Notes under the pieces: generated by a model
Told to the model about the DNA's origin: nothing
Database searches by the model: none
What the model saw: only the letters and a program-made list of their open reading frames with translations
Shown here: positions 44,754 to 54,129 of the stretch, in pieces
Layout of the letters: the number at the start of each line of letters is the position of its first letter
Position numbering within the stretch: position 1 is the stretch's first letter
Source: Olleya aquimaris
GTDB lineage: Bacteria; Bacteroidota; Bacteroidia; Flavobacteriales; Flavobacteriaceae
Direction: 5' to 3'
Assembly: GCF_003259525.1 (NCBI RefSeq)
Contig: NZ_QLLO01000001.1
Coordinates: 1-64,000, forward strand
DNA: 64,000 nucleotides
Made by a program: the position numbers and the translations under genes

Positions 44754-45662
44754 ATGCTAACAGTAAAAAACCTGTCTTTTTCATACCAAAAAACACCAGT
44801 TTTAAAAGGGATATCTTTTAAAGTTAAACAAGGTGAATACCTTGCAGTTATTGGAGAAAGTGGATCTGGAAAAAGCACTTTACTTAATCTTTTATTTGGT
44901 GAATACGATTTAGATAAAGGCGAAATATTTTGGAAAGACAACCAAATTTTAGGTCCAAAATATAATCTAGTTGTTGGTTACGATTTTATGAAGTATGTGC
45001 ATCAAGAATTCAATTTGATGCCCTTTATAACTGTTGAAGAAAATATAGGCAAACACTTATCTAATTTCTTCAAAAAAGAAAAAAAAGAACGTACTGCAGA
45101 ATTATTGGAAGTTGTCGAGCTAACAGCATTTGCAAAAACTAAAGTTAAAACTCTAAGTGGTGGACAAAAACAGCGTGTTGCACTTGCACGTGCTTTGGCA
45201 AAGCAAACCGAAATTATATTGTTAGACGAGCCTTTTAGTCATATCGATAATTTTAAAAAACAATCACTACGTAGAAGTGTTTTTAAATATTTAAAAGACA
45301 ATAATATCACTTGTATTGTTGCCACACATGACAAAGAAGACGTGTTAGGTTTTGCAGATAATATGATTGTTTTACATGATACTAAAATAGCAGTTAACAA
45401 CACACCTGAAAATCTATTTAAAAATCCTAAAACACCATTAATAGCCTCGTTTTTTGGTGAGTTTAATGTGATAAATAATGATATTATTTACGCACATCAA
45501 TTACAAGTAGTCGAAAAATCTGAGCTGAAAGTAATTGTTACTAAAAGCTATTTTAAAGGTCATTATTATTTAATTGAAGGTGATTTAGATGGTGAGACTG
45601 TGTTTTTTGAACATGAACATAAACTAAAAGCAAACCATTCTGTTTATTTAAAAAAGAAATAA
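44754..45662 (+). CDS. ABC transporter ATP-binding protein, no permease nearby
   Basis: ATP-hydrolysing subunit of an ABC transporter. The Walker A GESGSGKSTLL (residue 35), signature LSGGQKQRVALARAL (135), Walker B IILLDEPFSH (155) and switch His in VATHDKED are intact. After residue 230 a roughly 70-residue extension (VVEKSELKVIVTKSY through HSVYLKKK) resembles the TOBE domain of importers such as PotA. No permease or binding protein gene is close, so the transported compound is unknown. Confidence 0.9.
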   Translation: MLTVKNLSFSYQKTPVLKGISFKVKQGEYLAVIGESGSGKSTLLNLLFGEYDLDKGEIFWKDNQILGPKYNLVVGYDFMKYVHQEFNLMPFITVEENIGKHLSNFFKKEKKERTAELLEVVELTAFAKTKVKTLSGGQKQRVALARALAKQTEIILLDEPFSHIDNFKKQSLRRSVFKYLKDNNITCIVATHDKEDVLGFADNMIVLHDTKIAVNNTPENLFKNPKTPLIASFFGEFNVINNDIIYAHQLQVVEKSELKVIVTKSYFKGHYYLIEGDLDGETVFFEHEHKLKANHSVYLKKK

Positions 45663-45690
45663 GTTCTCAGTCTAGTGAAAATCTTTAAGT

Positions 45691-45721
45691 TTTCGATGAA
45701 AATTATGCAATTATAATTTTG
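45691..45721 (+). promoter_or_regulatory. Promoter candidate of the TPR histidine kinase
   Basis: TTTC, a 19-base spacer and TAATTTTG, the same pattern as the superoxide dismutase promoter; leader about 55 bases. Confidence 0.5.
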
Positions 45722-45783
45722 TAGGATAAAACTGTTGTTTTACAGTATTTTAACTTTTATCTTTAATGTCTAACTACTAATCA

Positions 45784-47790
45784 ATGAGACATTTATACCT
45801 TTCAGCACTTTTTTGTGTTTTTTCTATTTTTCTTTTTGGGCAACAAACAAATATTGATAGCTTAAAGCTAGAATTAAAAAAATTATCTACTAAAAACGTA
45901 AATGAAATTTATAATTTTTGTAAATCTAAAATTGATGAAAGCGATTTAGAATCTTACAAATATTTAGTCGAATTTCTACTAGAAAAATCTAATAATAAAA
46001 ACGATTTTAAAATTAGTGCTTTAGGTAATCAACTATTATCTGACAAATATCAACGAGTAGGAAAATATGATAAATCCATTTTATATAGCAATAAATCTCT
46101 AAGAATTGCTAAGAACAATTTGAATGATTCACTTAATATCATTTTTTTAAATCAAAAAGCAACTGTTTATAAATTTTTTGACAAGGTAGATAGTTCAGAA
46201 TATTATTTTCAAAAAGCAATTGACTTGGGTTTAAAATCAAAACAATATAGTCCTTTAGGTTATTCATACAATGGTATGGCTTCTTTAAAAATGAATATTG
46301 GTAAATACACTGAGAGTATTAATATGCAATTAAAATGTTTATCAATTGCATCTCAACATAGTCTTGAATATCTTGAAATTTCTTCGTTGATTAACTTAGG
46401 TTGGCTATATATAAATTTAGAAAATTATGATAAAACAATAGAATATTTAAAAGATGCTCAAACAAGATATTTTACACATAAAGAAAGTAATAAAGAACAA
46501 TTATGTGATATATATAGGTTTATGGGATTAGCACATTCAAGAAAAGGAAATCTTGAAGAGGGCAATAAATTAAATAAAAAAGCACTTCATTGCTTAGAAG
46601 AAACGGGGAATTTAATGCTAGCTGCTGATGTTACAAATACAATTGGAGTAAATTTTATTAGAAACAAACAATATAGGGAGTCTATACCTTTTTTTAAGAA
46701 ACTCATTCATAATGCTCAATCTTTAAAATCTAAAGGTCTTGAAAACTACGGAATTATTAATTTGTCTAGCGCATATATAGAAACTAATAATCTAATTGAA
46801 GGAGAAAAAATTTTATTAAAAATTTTAAATGACACTATAAATAAAGAGATTTTACCCAAAGACCTGGAAAAAGTTGTTTATCAAAATTTATCAGATTTAT
46901 ATGATAGAGGTACAAATTTTAAAAAAAGTTTACATTATCATAAAAAATTTAAGCATTTAGAAGATTCACTAAACCAAGTAAATAATGTAAATGAAGCAAT
47001 AGAAATAGAAACTAAATACCAAACCGAAAAAAAAGAAAAAGAAAACCTTCAGCTAAAAGCTGAAAAAGCACAGCAAGCAGAACTATTAGCAAAAGAAAGT
47101 AAACGCAAATGGCAATTTGGAGGTGGTTTAGCAACAGCGCTTATAGGACTTGGAGTTTTTACATTTTATTACAGACTTAATAAAAAACAAAAAACGGTTA
47201 TTGAAAATCTTCAAAAAGAGTTACATCATCGAGTAAAAAATAATCTAGCAATTATAGATACCTTTATAGAAGTTGTTAAAGACGAATTTGATGACCAAGC
47301 AATAGGATTAAAACTAACCGAACTTCAAAATAGAATTGACAGTATTAACGAAGTACATAAACAACTGTATACAAGTGATAATGTAACCAATTTAAACTTA
47401 AAAAAGTATATCAACTCTTTAGCAAATAATGTGCAGCAGTCTTTTAATGTTGAACATGTAATAATAGATCAAAGCATAGACGAAACACTAAATATTAGCC
47501 CTGAAAAATCATTCCCAATAGGTTTAATAATTAATGAGTTTGTGACAAATTCTTATAAATATGCTTTTTCAGAAAACAAAGGAAACATTGGAATAAAAAT
47601 AGAAGAGATTGGCAATAAAATTAGTTTATCATTATCAGATAATGGAAAGGGCTTATCAGAAGATTTTTCTATAGCAAATGCAAGTACTTTTGGTATTAGA
47701 ATTATGAAATTATTAACCGATCAATTAAACGGAAGCTTCAATTTAACCAATGATAATGGTGTAAAATTACATGTTGAATTCCCAAAATAG
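45784..47790 (+). CDS. TPR-containing sensor histidine kinase (HisKA_2 type)
   Basis: A signal peptide (cleavage likely after LFGQ) precedes about 350 residues of tetratricopeptide-like helical repeats, then a helix-rich linker (coiled-coil EKEKENLQLKAEKAQQAELL), one membrane helix (residues about 445-462), and a HisKA_2 kinase: His in KELHHRVKNNLAIIDTF, N box in INEFVTNSYKYAF, and G box in LSDNGKGL. The periplasmic TPR sensor with a short linker is a common Bacteroidota type. It is followed at once by a LytTR regulator, its likely partner. Confidence 0.92.
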   Translation: MRHLYLSALFCVFSIFLFGQQTNIDSLKLELKKLSTKNVNEIYNFCKSKIDESDLESYKYLVEFLLEKSNNKNDFKISALGNQLLSDKYQRVGKYDKSILYSNKSLRIAKNNLNDSLNIIFLNQKATVYKFFDKVDSSEYYFQKAIDLGLKSKQYSPLGYSYNGMASLKMNIGKYTESINMQLKCLSIASQHSLEYLEISSLINLGWLYINLENYDKTIEYLKDAQTRYFTHKESNKEQLCDIYRFMGLAHSRKGNLEEGNKLNKKALHCLEETGNLMLAADVTNTIGVNFIRNKQYRESIPFFKKLIHNAQSLKSKGLENYGIINLSSAYIETNNLIEGEKILLKILNDTINKEILPKDLEKVVYQNLSDLYDRGTNFKKSLHYHKKFKHLEDSLNQVNNVNEAIEIETKYQTEKKEKENLQLKAEKAQQAELLAKESKRKWQFGGGLATALIGLGVFTFYYRLNKKQKTVIENLQKELHHRVKNNLAIIDTFIEVVKDEFDDQAIGLKLTELQNRIDSINEVHKQLYTSDNVTNLNLKKYINSLANNVQQSFNVEHVIIDQSIDETLNISPEKSFPIGLIINEFVTNSYKYAFSENKGNIGIKIEEIGNKISLSLSDNGKGLSEDFSIANASTFGIRIMKLLTDQLNGSFNLTNDNGVKLHVEFPK

Positions 47791-47797
47791 ACAAAAA

Positions 47798-48598
47798 ATG
47801 AAAGAGCATATTTTAATTGTAGAAAACGAAGCTATTTTGTATGAGCGTTTACGCTCTAAACTAATCAAAGAGCATTATAGTATAGATGAGTTTACACCTA
47901 GCGTAGAAAGTGCAATTGCTAAAATAAATAGTAAGCGACCAGATTTAGTGCTATTAGATATCCATTTAGAAGGGAAACAAACAGGGTTAGATTTAGGAGA
48001 ATTATTATCTAAAACCTATAACATACCTTTTATATATGTCACACAATTTGATGATGACCAAACATTTTATAAAGGTTTAAGTACCAATCATGAAGACTTT
48101 GTGGTAAAAACAAAACCTAGATTAGATATAAAAGAATTAGTCAGAAAAATTCAAACGGTATTACAGCGACATCTAAAGCCTAAAAACTCAAATTTTAAAG
48201 AGGGGATTATGGGTCTTATTTACTATCTAGACAATATTAAAGACCTTGACAAAAATACCATTACAAGAGTCCCAATACAATATAAAGATATCGCCTTTTT
48301 TACAGTAAAACCTTTTATTAATGAAGACAATAAAGAAGAGGCTTTACGTGCTAACTATTTGTGGTTTCAAACCAAAAATAAAGATTATTTTTTCTTAAAA
48401 ACCTCACTTCGTGATTTACAAAAATCGTTACCATACCATTTTGTCCGAATTAACGAAAGTTATATAGTTAATATAGCTCCAGATATGTTTGATGGACGTA
48501 TTAATGGGGCAAAATTGTCTATTCTAAACCAAGAGTTTATTATTAACTCAACTTACAAAGAAGAAGTAAATTCAAGGTTAAAACATTACTATTCTTAA
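47798..48598 (+). CDS. LytTR-family response regulator
   Basis: Two-domain regulator. A receiver domain occupies residues 1-120 with acidic residues ENE near the start, phospho-Asp in LVLLDIHLEGKQTG, Thr in YVTQFDDD and Lys in DFVVKTKP. The DNA-binding LytTR domain fills the last 80 residues (YFFLKTSLRDLQKSL, then FVRINESYIVNI). The frame could begin nine codons earlier inside the kinase gene, but ATG at 47798 (MKEHILIVE) fits homologues better and lies seven bases after the kinase stop. It likely controls genes nearby or elsewhere, possibly the T9SS gene that follows. Confidence 0.9.
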   Translation: MKEHILIVENEAILYERLRSKLIKEHYSIDEFTPSVESAIAKINSKRPDLVLLDIHLEGKQTGLDLGELLSKTYNIPFIYVTQFDDDQTFYKGLSTNHEDFVVKTKPRLDIKELVRKIQTVLQRHLKPKNSNFKEGIMGLIYYLDNIKDLDKNTITRVPIQYKDIAFFTVKPFINEDNKEEALRANYLWFQTKNKDYFFLKTSLRDLQKSLPYHFVRINESYIVNIAPDMFDGRINGAKLSILNQEFIINSTYKEEVNSRLKHYYS

Positions 48599-48709
48599 TA
48601 AGTAACTCTAAGTCTTTTTATATTATCACTAGTATCCATAGCATTTTCACTATTAATTTTTTAGCTTAGAATTTTGTTTCATTTTAGTTGTTAACATAAA
48701 CAATTACTA

Positions 48710-51262
48710 ATGAAACGAATTTTGTTTTTACTACTCTTTCCATTGTTTGGATTATCTCAAAATCAGTATGTTGCTTTTTCAAAAAAAAGTGAAGTGGGTA
48801 ATTTTGGAACCATTATTAAAATTAATGATAATGTGCCACAAACTATATTTGACTTTAATGATAATGGACAATTTCCTTATGATTATTTTGTTGAAATTAA
48901 TCAAACAATTTATGGAGTTACAGAAGACAATGGAGGGTTAAATGGTGGGACTTTCTATAAATATGATTTAATCAACAATAATTTTGAGATCTTAATCCAT
49001 TTTGAACCCATAGGCCCTAATTCATATTTTAACAACCTATGTGCAGGAAATGGGAAAATATATGGTATCAGAACAGATTTCTTTTCTGGAACAACACTTA
49101 TAGAATTTGATATAACTACTCAATCAACAACAACCCTTACGTCATTAGCTGTAGGAGAAATTAAAGATTTAGAATTTATTAATGGAAAAATATATGGTGT
49201 TACTGATGTTAGCACAGGAAGTAATATACTTTTCTCTTATGATTTAAACACAAACATAGTTACAACAGAATTTACATTTAATAACACAGATGGAAATTTC
49301 TGCCATTCAATTTTAGCTCACAGTAATGGGAATATTTATGGAGCGACAACCTATGGTGGTACAAATAGTGAAGGTGTTGTTTTTGAATTTAATACAACCA
49401 CAAACACTTACAATAAATTATATGATTTAACTTCTTCAGAAAAAGCAGATAATCTAACTGAAGGAAGTAATAATGATTTATATGGATACGTAAATCCAAT
49501 TACTGGTGGTGGTGGAAGGATATATAAGTTTGACTTAAGTAATAATTCTTTTACAAACCTTCACTATTTTTCTTCTAGTTATACACTTAATGGTAACGAA
49601 GCATGGTTCAGAGATTTTTATCCTCCTGTATTCAATAATGGTTATTTATATGGAGTTAGTGGAACAACTAATACCCAAAATGCTCTTTTGTTTAAGTATG
49701 ATATTAGCAACAATTTCCTTGATGAATTCTCTATAAAAAGACCTTCTTCGCCTTTAATGTTGGCTAGTAATGGTGAGTTTCTGTATCAATCAAAATTTGA
49801 AACTACAAATGGCGGATTATTGAAATACGATAATACCACTAATATTATAACAAGAATTGATGAAGCTGAATTTGGTAATAATGGTTTAAAACCATACAAG
49901 ATGATAAAAGCATCCTCTGGATTAATTTATGGTATAACTTCAGGTGAAGACTCTAATATAATCCCAACAGGTGTTAGGCTTTTTAGCTACAACCCAAATA
50001 CTGAAGAATATAATGTATTAGTAAATTGTGAAGAAGAAAATTATGGGACGCTACCTACAGATATTATAGAAACAACAAGTGGTAAAATATATTTTTATAA
50101 TTCTTATCAAACATCCTCTGGTGGAAAACTAATAGAATATAACCCTGTAACTAATACTCATTCTTTGGCATATGATTTTGGAAGTTTATGGACAAGTTCT
50201 CCATCTGTAGAAAACATACGATTCTTTGAAAAGGACAATATACTCTATGGAATTGTTGGGTATGTTGGTAATGAAACAAACACTACTGGTATTATTTTTT
50301 CTTATAATACCTTAACCAATACATTTAATATTTTGCATCAATCTATAGATATGGCAAAAACAAGATGGACTTATTTATCATCAAATAACATTATGTATGG
50401 AGTAACATTTTTACCAGGTGTAAACACAGGAGATTTTCCTACGTACAAAGATTTGTTTTCATATAATCTAATAACAAATAATTTCACAATTTTAGAAACT
50501 AATATTGGAGGGACTATCTCTGGTAATCGTAATCTATTTGTTGAAACAGAATCTAACGAGATTTTTGGTTATTTTACGAATACTAGCTCAAGTAATGGAG
50601 AAATTTTTAAAATCGATACTAACACCAATGCATATTCTGTTTTTTATGATTTTGGAAATACCACTGGAGGAACTATTCCCTTTAATCCTTTCGGAATTAA
50701 AGCTGTAAATAATAATATTTATGTAGCAAGTCAAAGAGCTTCTAGTACAACTTATGCAAGAAATTATTTATTAGAATTTGATTCTCTAGATGCATCTTCT
50801 TATAACACAATATTAGAAGTCACTACAACAAATAATAATATCAGTGAGATTATAAAAAGTGAAATGTATGTTACTAATGATGATAAATTGTTGTGCAGTA
50901 CAGATGTATTTGCTTTTTCATTTACTCAAGGAGATACAAGTGCTCAACCTATTTTTAATTTTGACTCAAATATAGAAACAGCTTTTAATTTTATTGATTT
51001 AAATGACCCTCAATTATCAATAAATGATTTTAGTCTAGAAACGAATATTTCTATCTACCCAAACCCAACTACAACCTACATTAATATCAATAGTGAAACT
51101 AATTTAAATAATGTTACACTATACACAATCAACGGACAAAAGATAAAAACAGATATACTAGATAATAAAATAGATGTTAGACATCTTACTAATGGGCTAT
51201 ACTTTTTAAATATTATAACTGAAGACAACCAAACTAAAACCTTTAAAATAATAAAACAATGA
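48710..51262 (+). CDS. T9SS type A secreted protein with GloVer-like repeats
   Basis: An 850-residue secreted protein. After the signal peptide (ending LFGLSQ) come repeated units of the type KIYGVT...G..FSYDLNTN and GNIYGATTYGGTNSEGVVFEFN, resembling the GloVer choice-of-anchor repeat and probably forming a beta-propeller or tandem beta array. The last 75 residues are a type A T9SS sorting domain (ISIYPNPTTTYININSE, then LYTINGQKI, then TNGLYFLNI). Function unknown. It overlaps the next gene by four bases (ATGA). Confidence 0.9.
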   Translation: MKRILFLLLFPLFGLSQNQYVAFSKKSEVGNFGTIIKINDNVPQTIFDFNDNGQFPYDYFVEINQTIYGVTEDNGGLNGGTFYKYDLINNNFEILIHFEPIGPNSYFNNLCAGNGKIYGIRTDFFSGTTLIEFDITTQSTTTLTSLAVGEIKDLEFINGKIYGVTDVSTGSNILFSYDLNTNIVTTEFTFNNTDGNFCHSILAHSNGNIYGATTYGGTNSEGVVFEFNTTTNTYNKLYDLTSSEKADNLTEGSNNDLYGYVNPITGGGGRIYKFDLSNNSFTNLHYFSSSYTLNGNEAWFRDFYPPVFNNGYLYGVSGTTNTQNALLFKYDISNNFLDEFSIKRPSSPLMLASNGEFLYQSKFETTNGGLLKYDNTTNIITRIDEAEFGNNGLKPYKMIKASSGLIYGITSGEDSNIIPTGVRLFSYNPNTEEYNVLVNCEEENYGTLPTDIIETTSGKIYFYNSYQTSSGGKLIEYNPVTNTHSLAYDFGSLWTSSPSVENIRFFEKDNILYGIVGYVGNETNTTGIIFSYNTLTNTFNILHQSIDMAKTRWTYLSSNNIMYGVTFLPGVNTGDFPTYKDLFSYNLITNNFTILETNIGGTISGNRNLFVETESNEIFGYFTNTSSSNGEIFKIDTNTNAYSVFYDFGNTTGGTIPFNPFGIKAVNNNIYVASQRASSTTYARNYLLEFDSLDASSYNTILEVTTTNNNISEIIKSEMYVTNDDKLLCSTDVFAFSFTQGDTSAQPIFNFDSNIETAFNFIDLNDPQLSINDFSLETNISIYPNPTTTYININSETNLNNVTLYTINGQKIKTDILDNKIDVRHLTNGLYFLNIITEDNQTKTFKIIKQ

Positions 51263-51813
51263 AAAAACTTAACTTAATTATTGTATTCCTCTTTACTATT
51301 ACTTGTTATGGTCAAAAATGTAAAGCTCATTTAACGAATACAGATGAAATTACTGAAGTAAAAACAGAGCTTTGGGGAGGAAAATTACATTCTAAATCAA
51401 CTATAGTAAACGGAAAAGGTCATGATATTAAACTATTAATTGCAAAAGATAAAGACACAAACAAATCCTATGTGATTTTAAATATAGTTAGTAAAGCACC
51501 TGCTGACGATTCTGATATTTTTGATGTTAATTTCACTGAAGGTGTTGACTATATTTTAAAAACAGAAGGTGGTTTAATTAAACTTAAAATAGATAAAATT
51601 TTTAAAAGTAATAACCGATTTATGAGTACTTATTCGGTAACTAATCAAATTATAAGTTATTTAAGTGATGAAGATTTAAAATTATTAACCACAAAAAGTT
51701 TAACTATGTTTAGAGTTGTTACTGAAAATGGTCAAAAAATTGAAGGAAAAGTAAGCAAAAAAAATTCTAAAAAATTAAAATCTCAATTTGAATGCTATAT
51801 AAATAATAACTAA
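51259..51813 (+). CDS. Secreted protein of unknown function
   Basis: A 184-residue protein with a signal peptide (IIVFLFTITCYGQK). It is mostly predicted beta structure with no motif I recognise; one cysteine sits next to the cleavage region and another near the C terminus (QFECYINN). Its ATG overlaps the stop of the T9SS type A gene, so the two are translated together and may form a pair. Confidence 0.75.
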   Translation: MKKLNLIIVFLFTITCYGQKCKAHLTNTDEITEVKTELWGGKLHSKSTIVNGKGHDIKLLIAKDKDTNKSYVILNIVSKAPADDSDIFDVNFTEGVDYILKTEGGLIKLKIDKIFKSNNRFMSTYSVTNQIISYLSDEDLKLLTTKSLTMFRVVTENGQKIEGKVSKKNSKKLKSQFECYINNN

Positions 51814-51844
51814 TTTGCTATTAACCAATTTTAATTAGTTAGTT

Positions 51845-51876
51845 AGCCTCCAATATGTTTTATTGGAGGTTTTTTA
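51845..51876. terminator. Bidirectional intrinsic terminator
   Basis: CCTCCAATA (51847-51855), loop TGTTT, TATTGGAGG (51861-51869), then a T run. It lies between two convergent genes. Confidence 0.85.
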
Positions 51877-52335
51877 TATCACACTGTTTACTTTAATTTC
51901 CTGTCCTCTAAAAACCACCTCATCTCCAACTGTTTTTCCTATTAATAATTGAGCTATTGGTGTGTTGGCAGCAATCGCATAAAACTTAGTGTCTTTTATT
52001 ATTAATTCACCTGCACTAATTGCAATATAGTAGTTAGCTTGTGTGGTATACACGACACTACCTAAGCTAATTGTTTTAGAAGTACTTTCCGTACTAATTT
52101 TAGCTAATAATTGATTGATTTTTTGGATTTCCGACAATTGCTTTCCTGCCTTCTCGCGTTCTAATTGTAGCATCGCGCGACCAGTTTCATGCTTATCACC
52201 TGCACTACTTTTAGTTTCTGAGGTTAGAGAGTCTTGTAATTCTTGTATGGTGTTATTAATGGTATCCAATCTGTGTTGCGTAAACGCTACACATTTGTTA
52301 TATAACTCTAATTTTATATAGGTTTTGTTACTCAT
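51874..52335 (-). CDS. GreA/GreB-like C-terminal domain protein
   Basis: A 153-residue protein with an N-terminal coiled-coil (about residues 10-85, containing KSSAGDKHETGRAM) and a C-terminal FKBP-like domain that resembles the GreA/GreB C terminus (ISLGSVVYTTQANYYIAISAG, then PIAQLLIGKTVGDEVVFRG). Homologues are often labelled 3-oxoacyl-ACP synthase in databases (from memory), but no thiolase fold is visible. It may bind RNA polymerase or be a repurposed coiled-coil protein. It overlaps mtgA by eight bases and is last in the six-gene unit. Confidence 0.75.
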   Translation of the reverse strand: MSNKTYIKLELYNKCVAFTQHRLDTINNTIQELQDSLTSETKSSAGDKHETGRAMLQLEREKAGKQLSEIQKINQLLAKISTESTSKTISLGSVVYTTQANYYIAISAGELIIKDTKFYAIAANTPIAQLLIGKTVGDEVVFRGQEIKVNSVI

Positions 52336-53014
52336 TTTTAGAATTATAATTTAATTGACCTACAACATTCATTTGAGTTAGTATCCAACGTTTTCTGGAT
52401 GCAATATAATGTGTCACTGGATTGGCTTTATAGTTTCTAGGATTGGGTAAAATAGCAGCTATTGCAGACGCTTCTAACTTAGAAAGTTTTGAAGCAGGTT
52501 TTTTAAACCAATATTGTGCTGCTGCTTCTGCACCATAAATACCATTACCCATTTCTATACTATTTAAATAGACTTCCATTATACGCTCTTTAGTCCAAAA
52601 TAATTCGATTAAAAAAGTAAAATAGGTTTCAAACCCTTTGCGTAACCAACTACGTTGTGGCCATAAAAACACGTTTTTAGCTGTTTGCTGACTTATTGTG
52701 CTACCTCCTTTAATACGTTTGCCTTTTTTATTGTTTTCAATTGCTTTTTCTATTGCTTTAATATCAAAACCGTTGTGCTTTAAAAAGTTTTGATCTTCGC
52801 TACAAACAACTGCTAATTGTAAGTTTTTAGAAATATTTTCAATAGGTTCCCAATCGTGTTTTAATAGTTTTGGACTGTCTTTTTCAAAATATCTAATAAC
52901 CATTAATGGCGTTATAGGTACTGGAACCCACTTAAAAAGTATGACTAATCCGATAGATATAATAAAAAACCAAGCTATTGTTTTTGCAATAAATTTGAAA
53001 AGTCTTTTTATCAT
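52328..53014 (-). CDS. mtgA: Monofunctional biosynthetic peptidoglycan transglycosylase
   Basis: Polymerises lipid II into glycan strands. An N-terminal membrane helix is followed by a GT51 domain with VVCSEDQNFLKHNGFD (catalytic Glu), KGGSTISQQTAKNVFLW, and FWTKERIMEVYLNSIEMG. A frame starting with TTG at 53023 is three codons longer; ATG at 53014 lies one base from the upstream stop and is preferred. At 228 residues it is of the family's usual size. Confidence 0.94.
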   Translation of the reverse strand: MIKRLFKFIAKTIAWFFIISIGLVILFKWVPVPITPLMVIRYFEKDSPKLLKHDWEPIENISKNLQLAVVCSEDQNFLKHNGFDIKAIEKAIENNKKGKRIKGGSTISQQTAKNVFLWPQRSWLRKGFETYFTFLIELFWTKERIMEVYLNSIEMGNGIYGAEAAAQYWFKKPASKLSKLEASAIAAILPNPRNYKANPVTHYIASRKRWILTQMNVVGQLNYNSKNE

Positions 53015-53015
53015 T

Positions 53016-54128
53016 TTAGTCAATAAGATTAGCTAATTCTTGACCAATCAAACTACCTATAGCAACTCCCATTCCTCCCAAACGCACACCACAAAACACA
53101 TTGTTGCTTAGAGGTTTTACAATAGGCTTTTTCTGATTTCCAACACCCATAATTCCGCTCCAGCGATGTTCAACTTCAAAAGAAATATTAGGCAAAATGG
53201 TGGTTTTTAAAAGGTCTTCTAATTTATTTTGAATTAAAGCTGTTTGTGATAACTCTGTAGTTTCTTCACCTTTAAAATCGAGATTACGACCACCTCCAAG
53301 TAGTATTCTGTTATCTATGTTTCTGAAATAATAATAGCCTTCATCTAAATGAAACGTGCCTTTTATATGAAGGTTTTTTATGGGTTTAGTAATTAATACT
53401 TGTGCTCTAGCGGGTTTGACCTCTGGAATATTTAAAGTAGAAGCAAAGCCATTTGTAGCAATCAATAGTTTAGAGGTAGAAAAATCAAACTGATTGGTTT
53501 TTACGTTTACAGAATTTACATCTTCTGAAAAACCTTCGACAGACACATTGTTAAGAATTTTAATGCCTTTTAAGAGCGCTTTTTGCAATAAAGCCTCCAT
53601 CATCTTACCTGTGTCTATTTGTCCTTCAAATTGATTAAAAACGTATTGGTTACGGATGTTTTTAAAACCAAACGTATTCTGTTTTAAACTGAAAACCTCA
53701 GCATTGAAAATTGGCTTTAGCAGTTTATTAATTTGACTTTTTCTTTCAATACAGTTTTCAAATAAATTATCAGTTTCTGTAAACAACTCGTAGCCACCTA
53801 ACTGTTGGTAGTCAATAGTTTTGTCTCCTAAAGTGTTTCTTAATAATTGAAGTCCATTAATTCGTTTTTGAACTAATTCTAAAACTTCTTCTTCTGTGTG
53901 TGTTTTTAGATCGCTAATAATTTCGCTCAAGCTACCAAAGCAAGCAAATCCTGCGTTTTTGGTACTTGCGCCTTGTGGTAACGTGCCTTTTTCTAGAATA
54001 AGAATATTTGCATTTGGAAAACGATTTTTAAGTTGTAATGCACAATTAATTCCTACAATTCCGCTTCCAACAATAGTATAATCTATGTTGCTAAGCCACG
54101 ATTTTATTTCCCAGTAACTTAAATTCAT
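53016..54128 (-). CDS. FAD-dependent oxidoreductase, DAO family
   Basis: A 370-residue flavoprotein of the D-amino-acid oxidase/glycine oxidase group. The FAD-binding loop is YTIVGSGIVGINCALQL (residue 17) followed by ILILEKG, with the ASTKNAG segment near residue 58 and the C-terminal GVRLGGMGVAIG motif. The substrate is not evident; relatives act on sarcosine, glycine or D-amino acids. It lies one base upstream of mtgA and two bases after the 450-residue gene, in the same tight unit. Confidence 0.88.
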   Translation of the reverse strand: MNLSYWEIKSWLSNIDYTIVGSGIVGINCALQLKNRFPNANILILEKGTLPQGASTKNAGFACFGSLSEIISDLKTHTEEEVLELVQKRINGLQLLRNTLGDKTIDYQQLGGYELFTETDNLFENCIERKSQINKLLKPIFNAEVFSLKQNTFGFKNIRNQYVFNQFEGQIDTGKMMEALLQKALLKGIKILNNVSVEGFSEDVNSVNVKTNQFDFSTSKLLIATNGFASTLNIPEVKPARAQVLITKPIKNLHIKGTFHLDEGYYYFRNIDNRILLGGGRNLDFKGEETTELSQTALIQNKLEDLLKTTILPNISFEVEHRWSGIMGVGNQKKPIVKPLSNNVFCGVRLGGMGVAIGSLIGQELANLID

Positions 54129-54129
54129 T

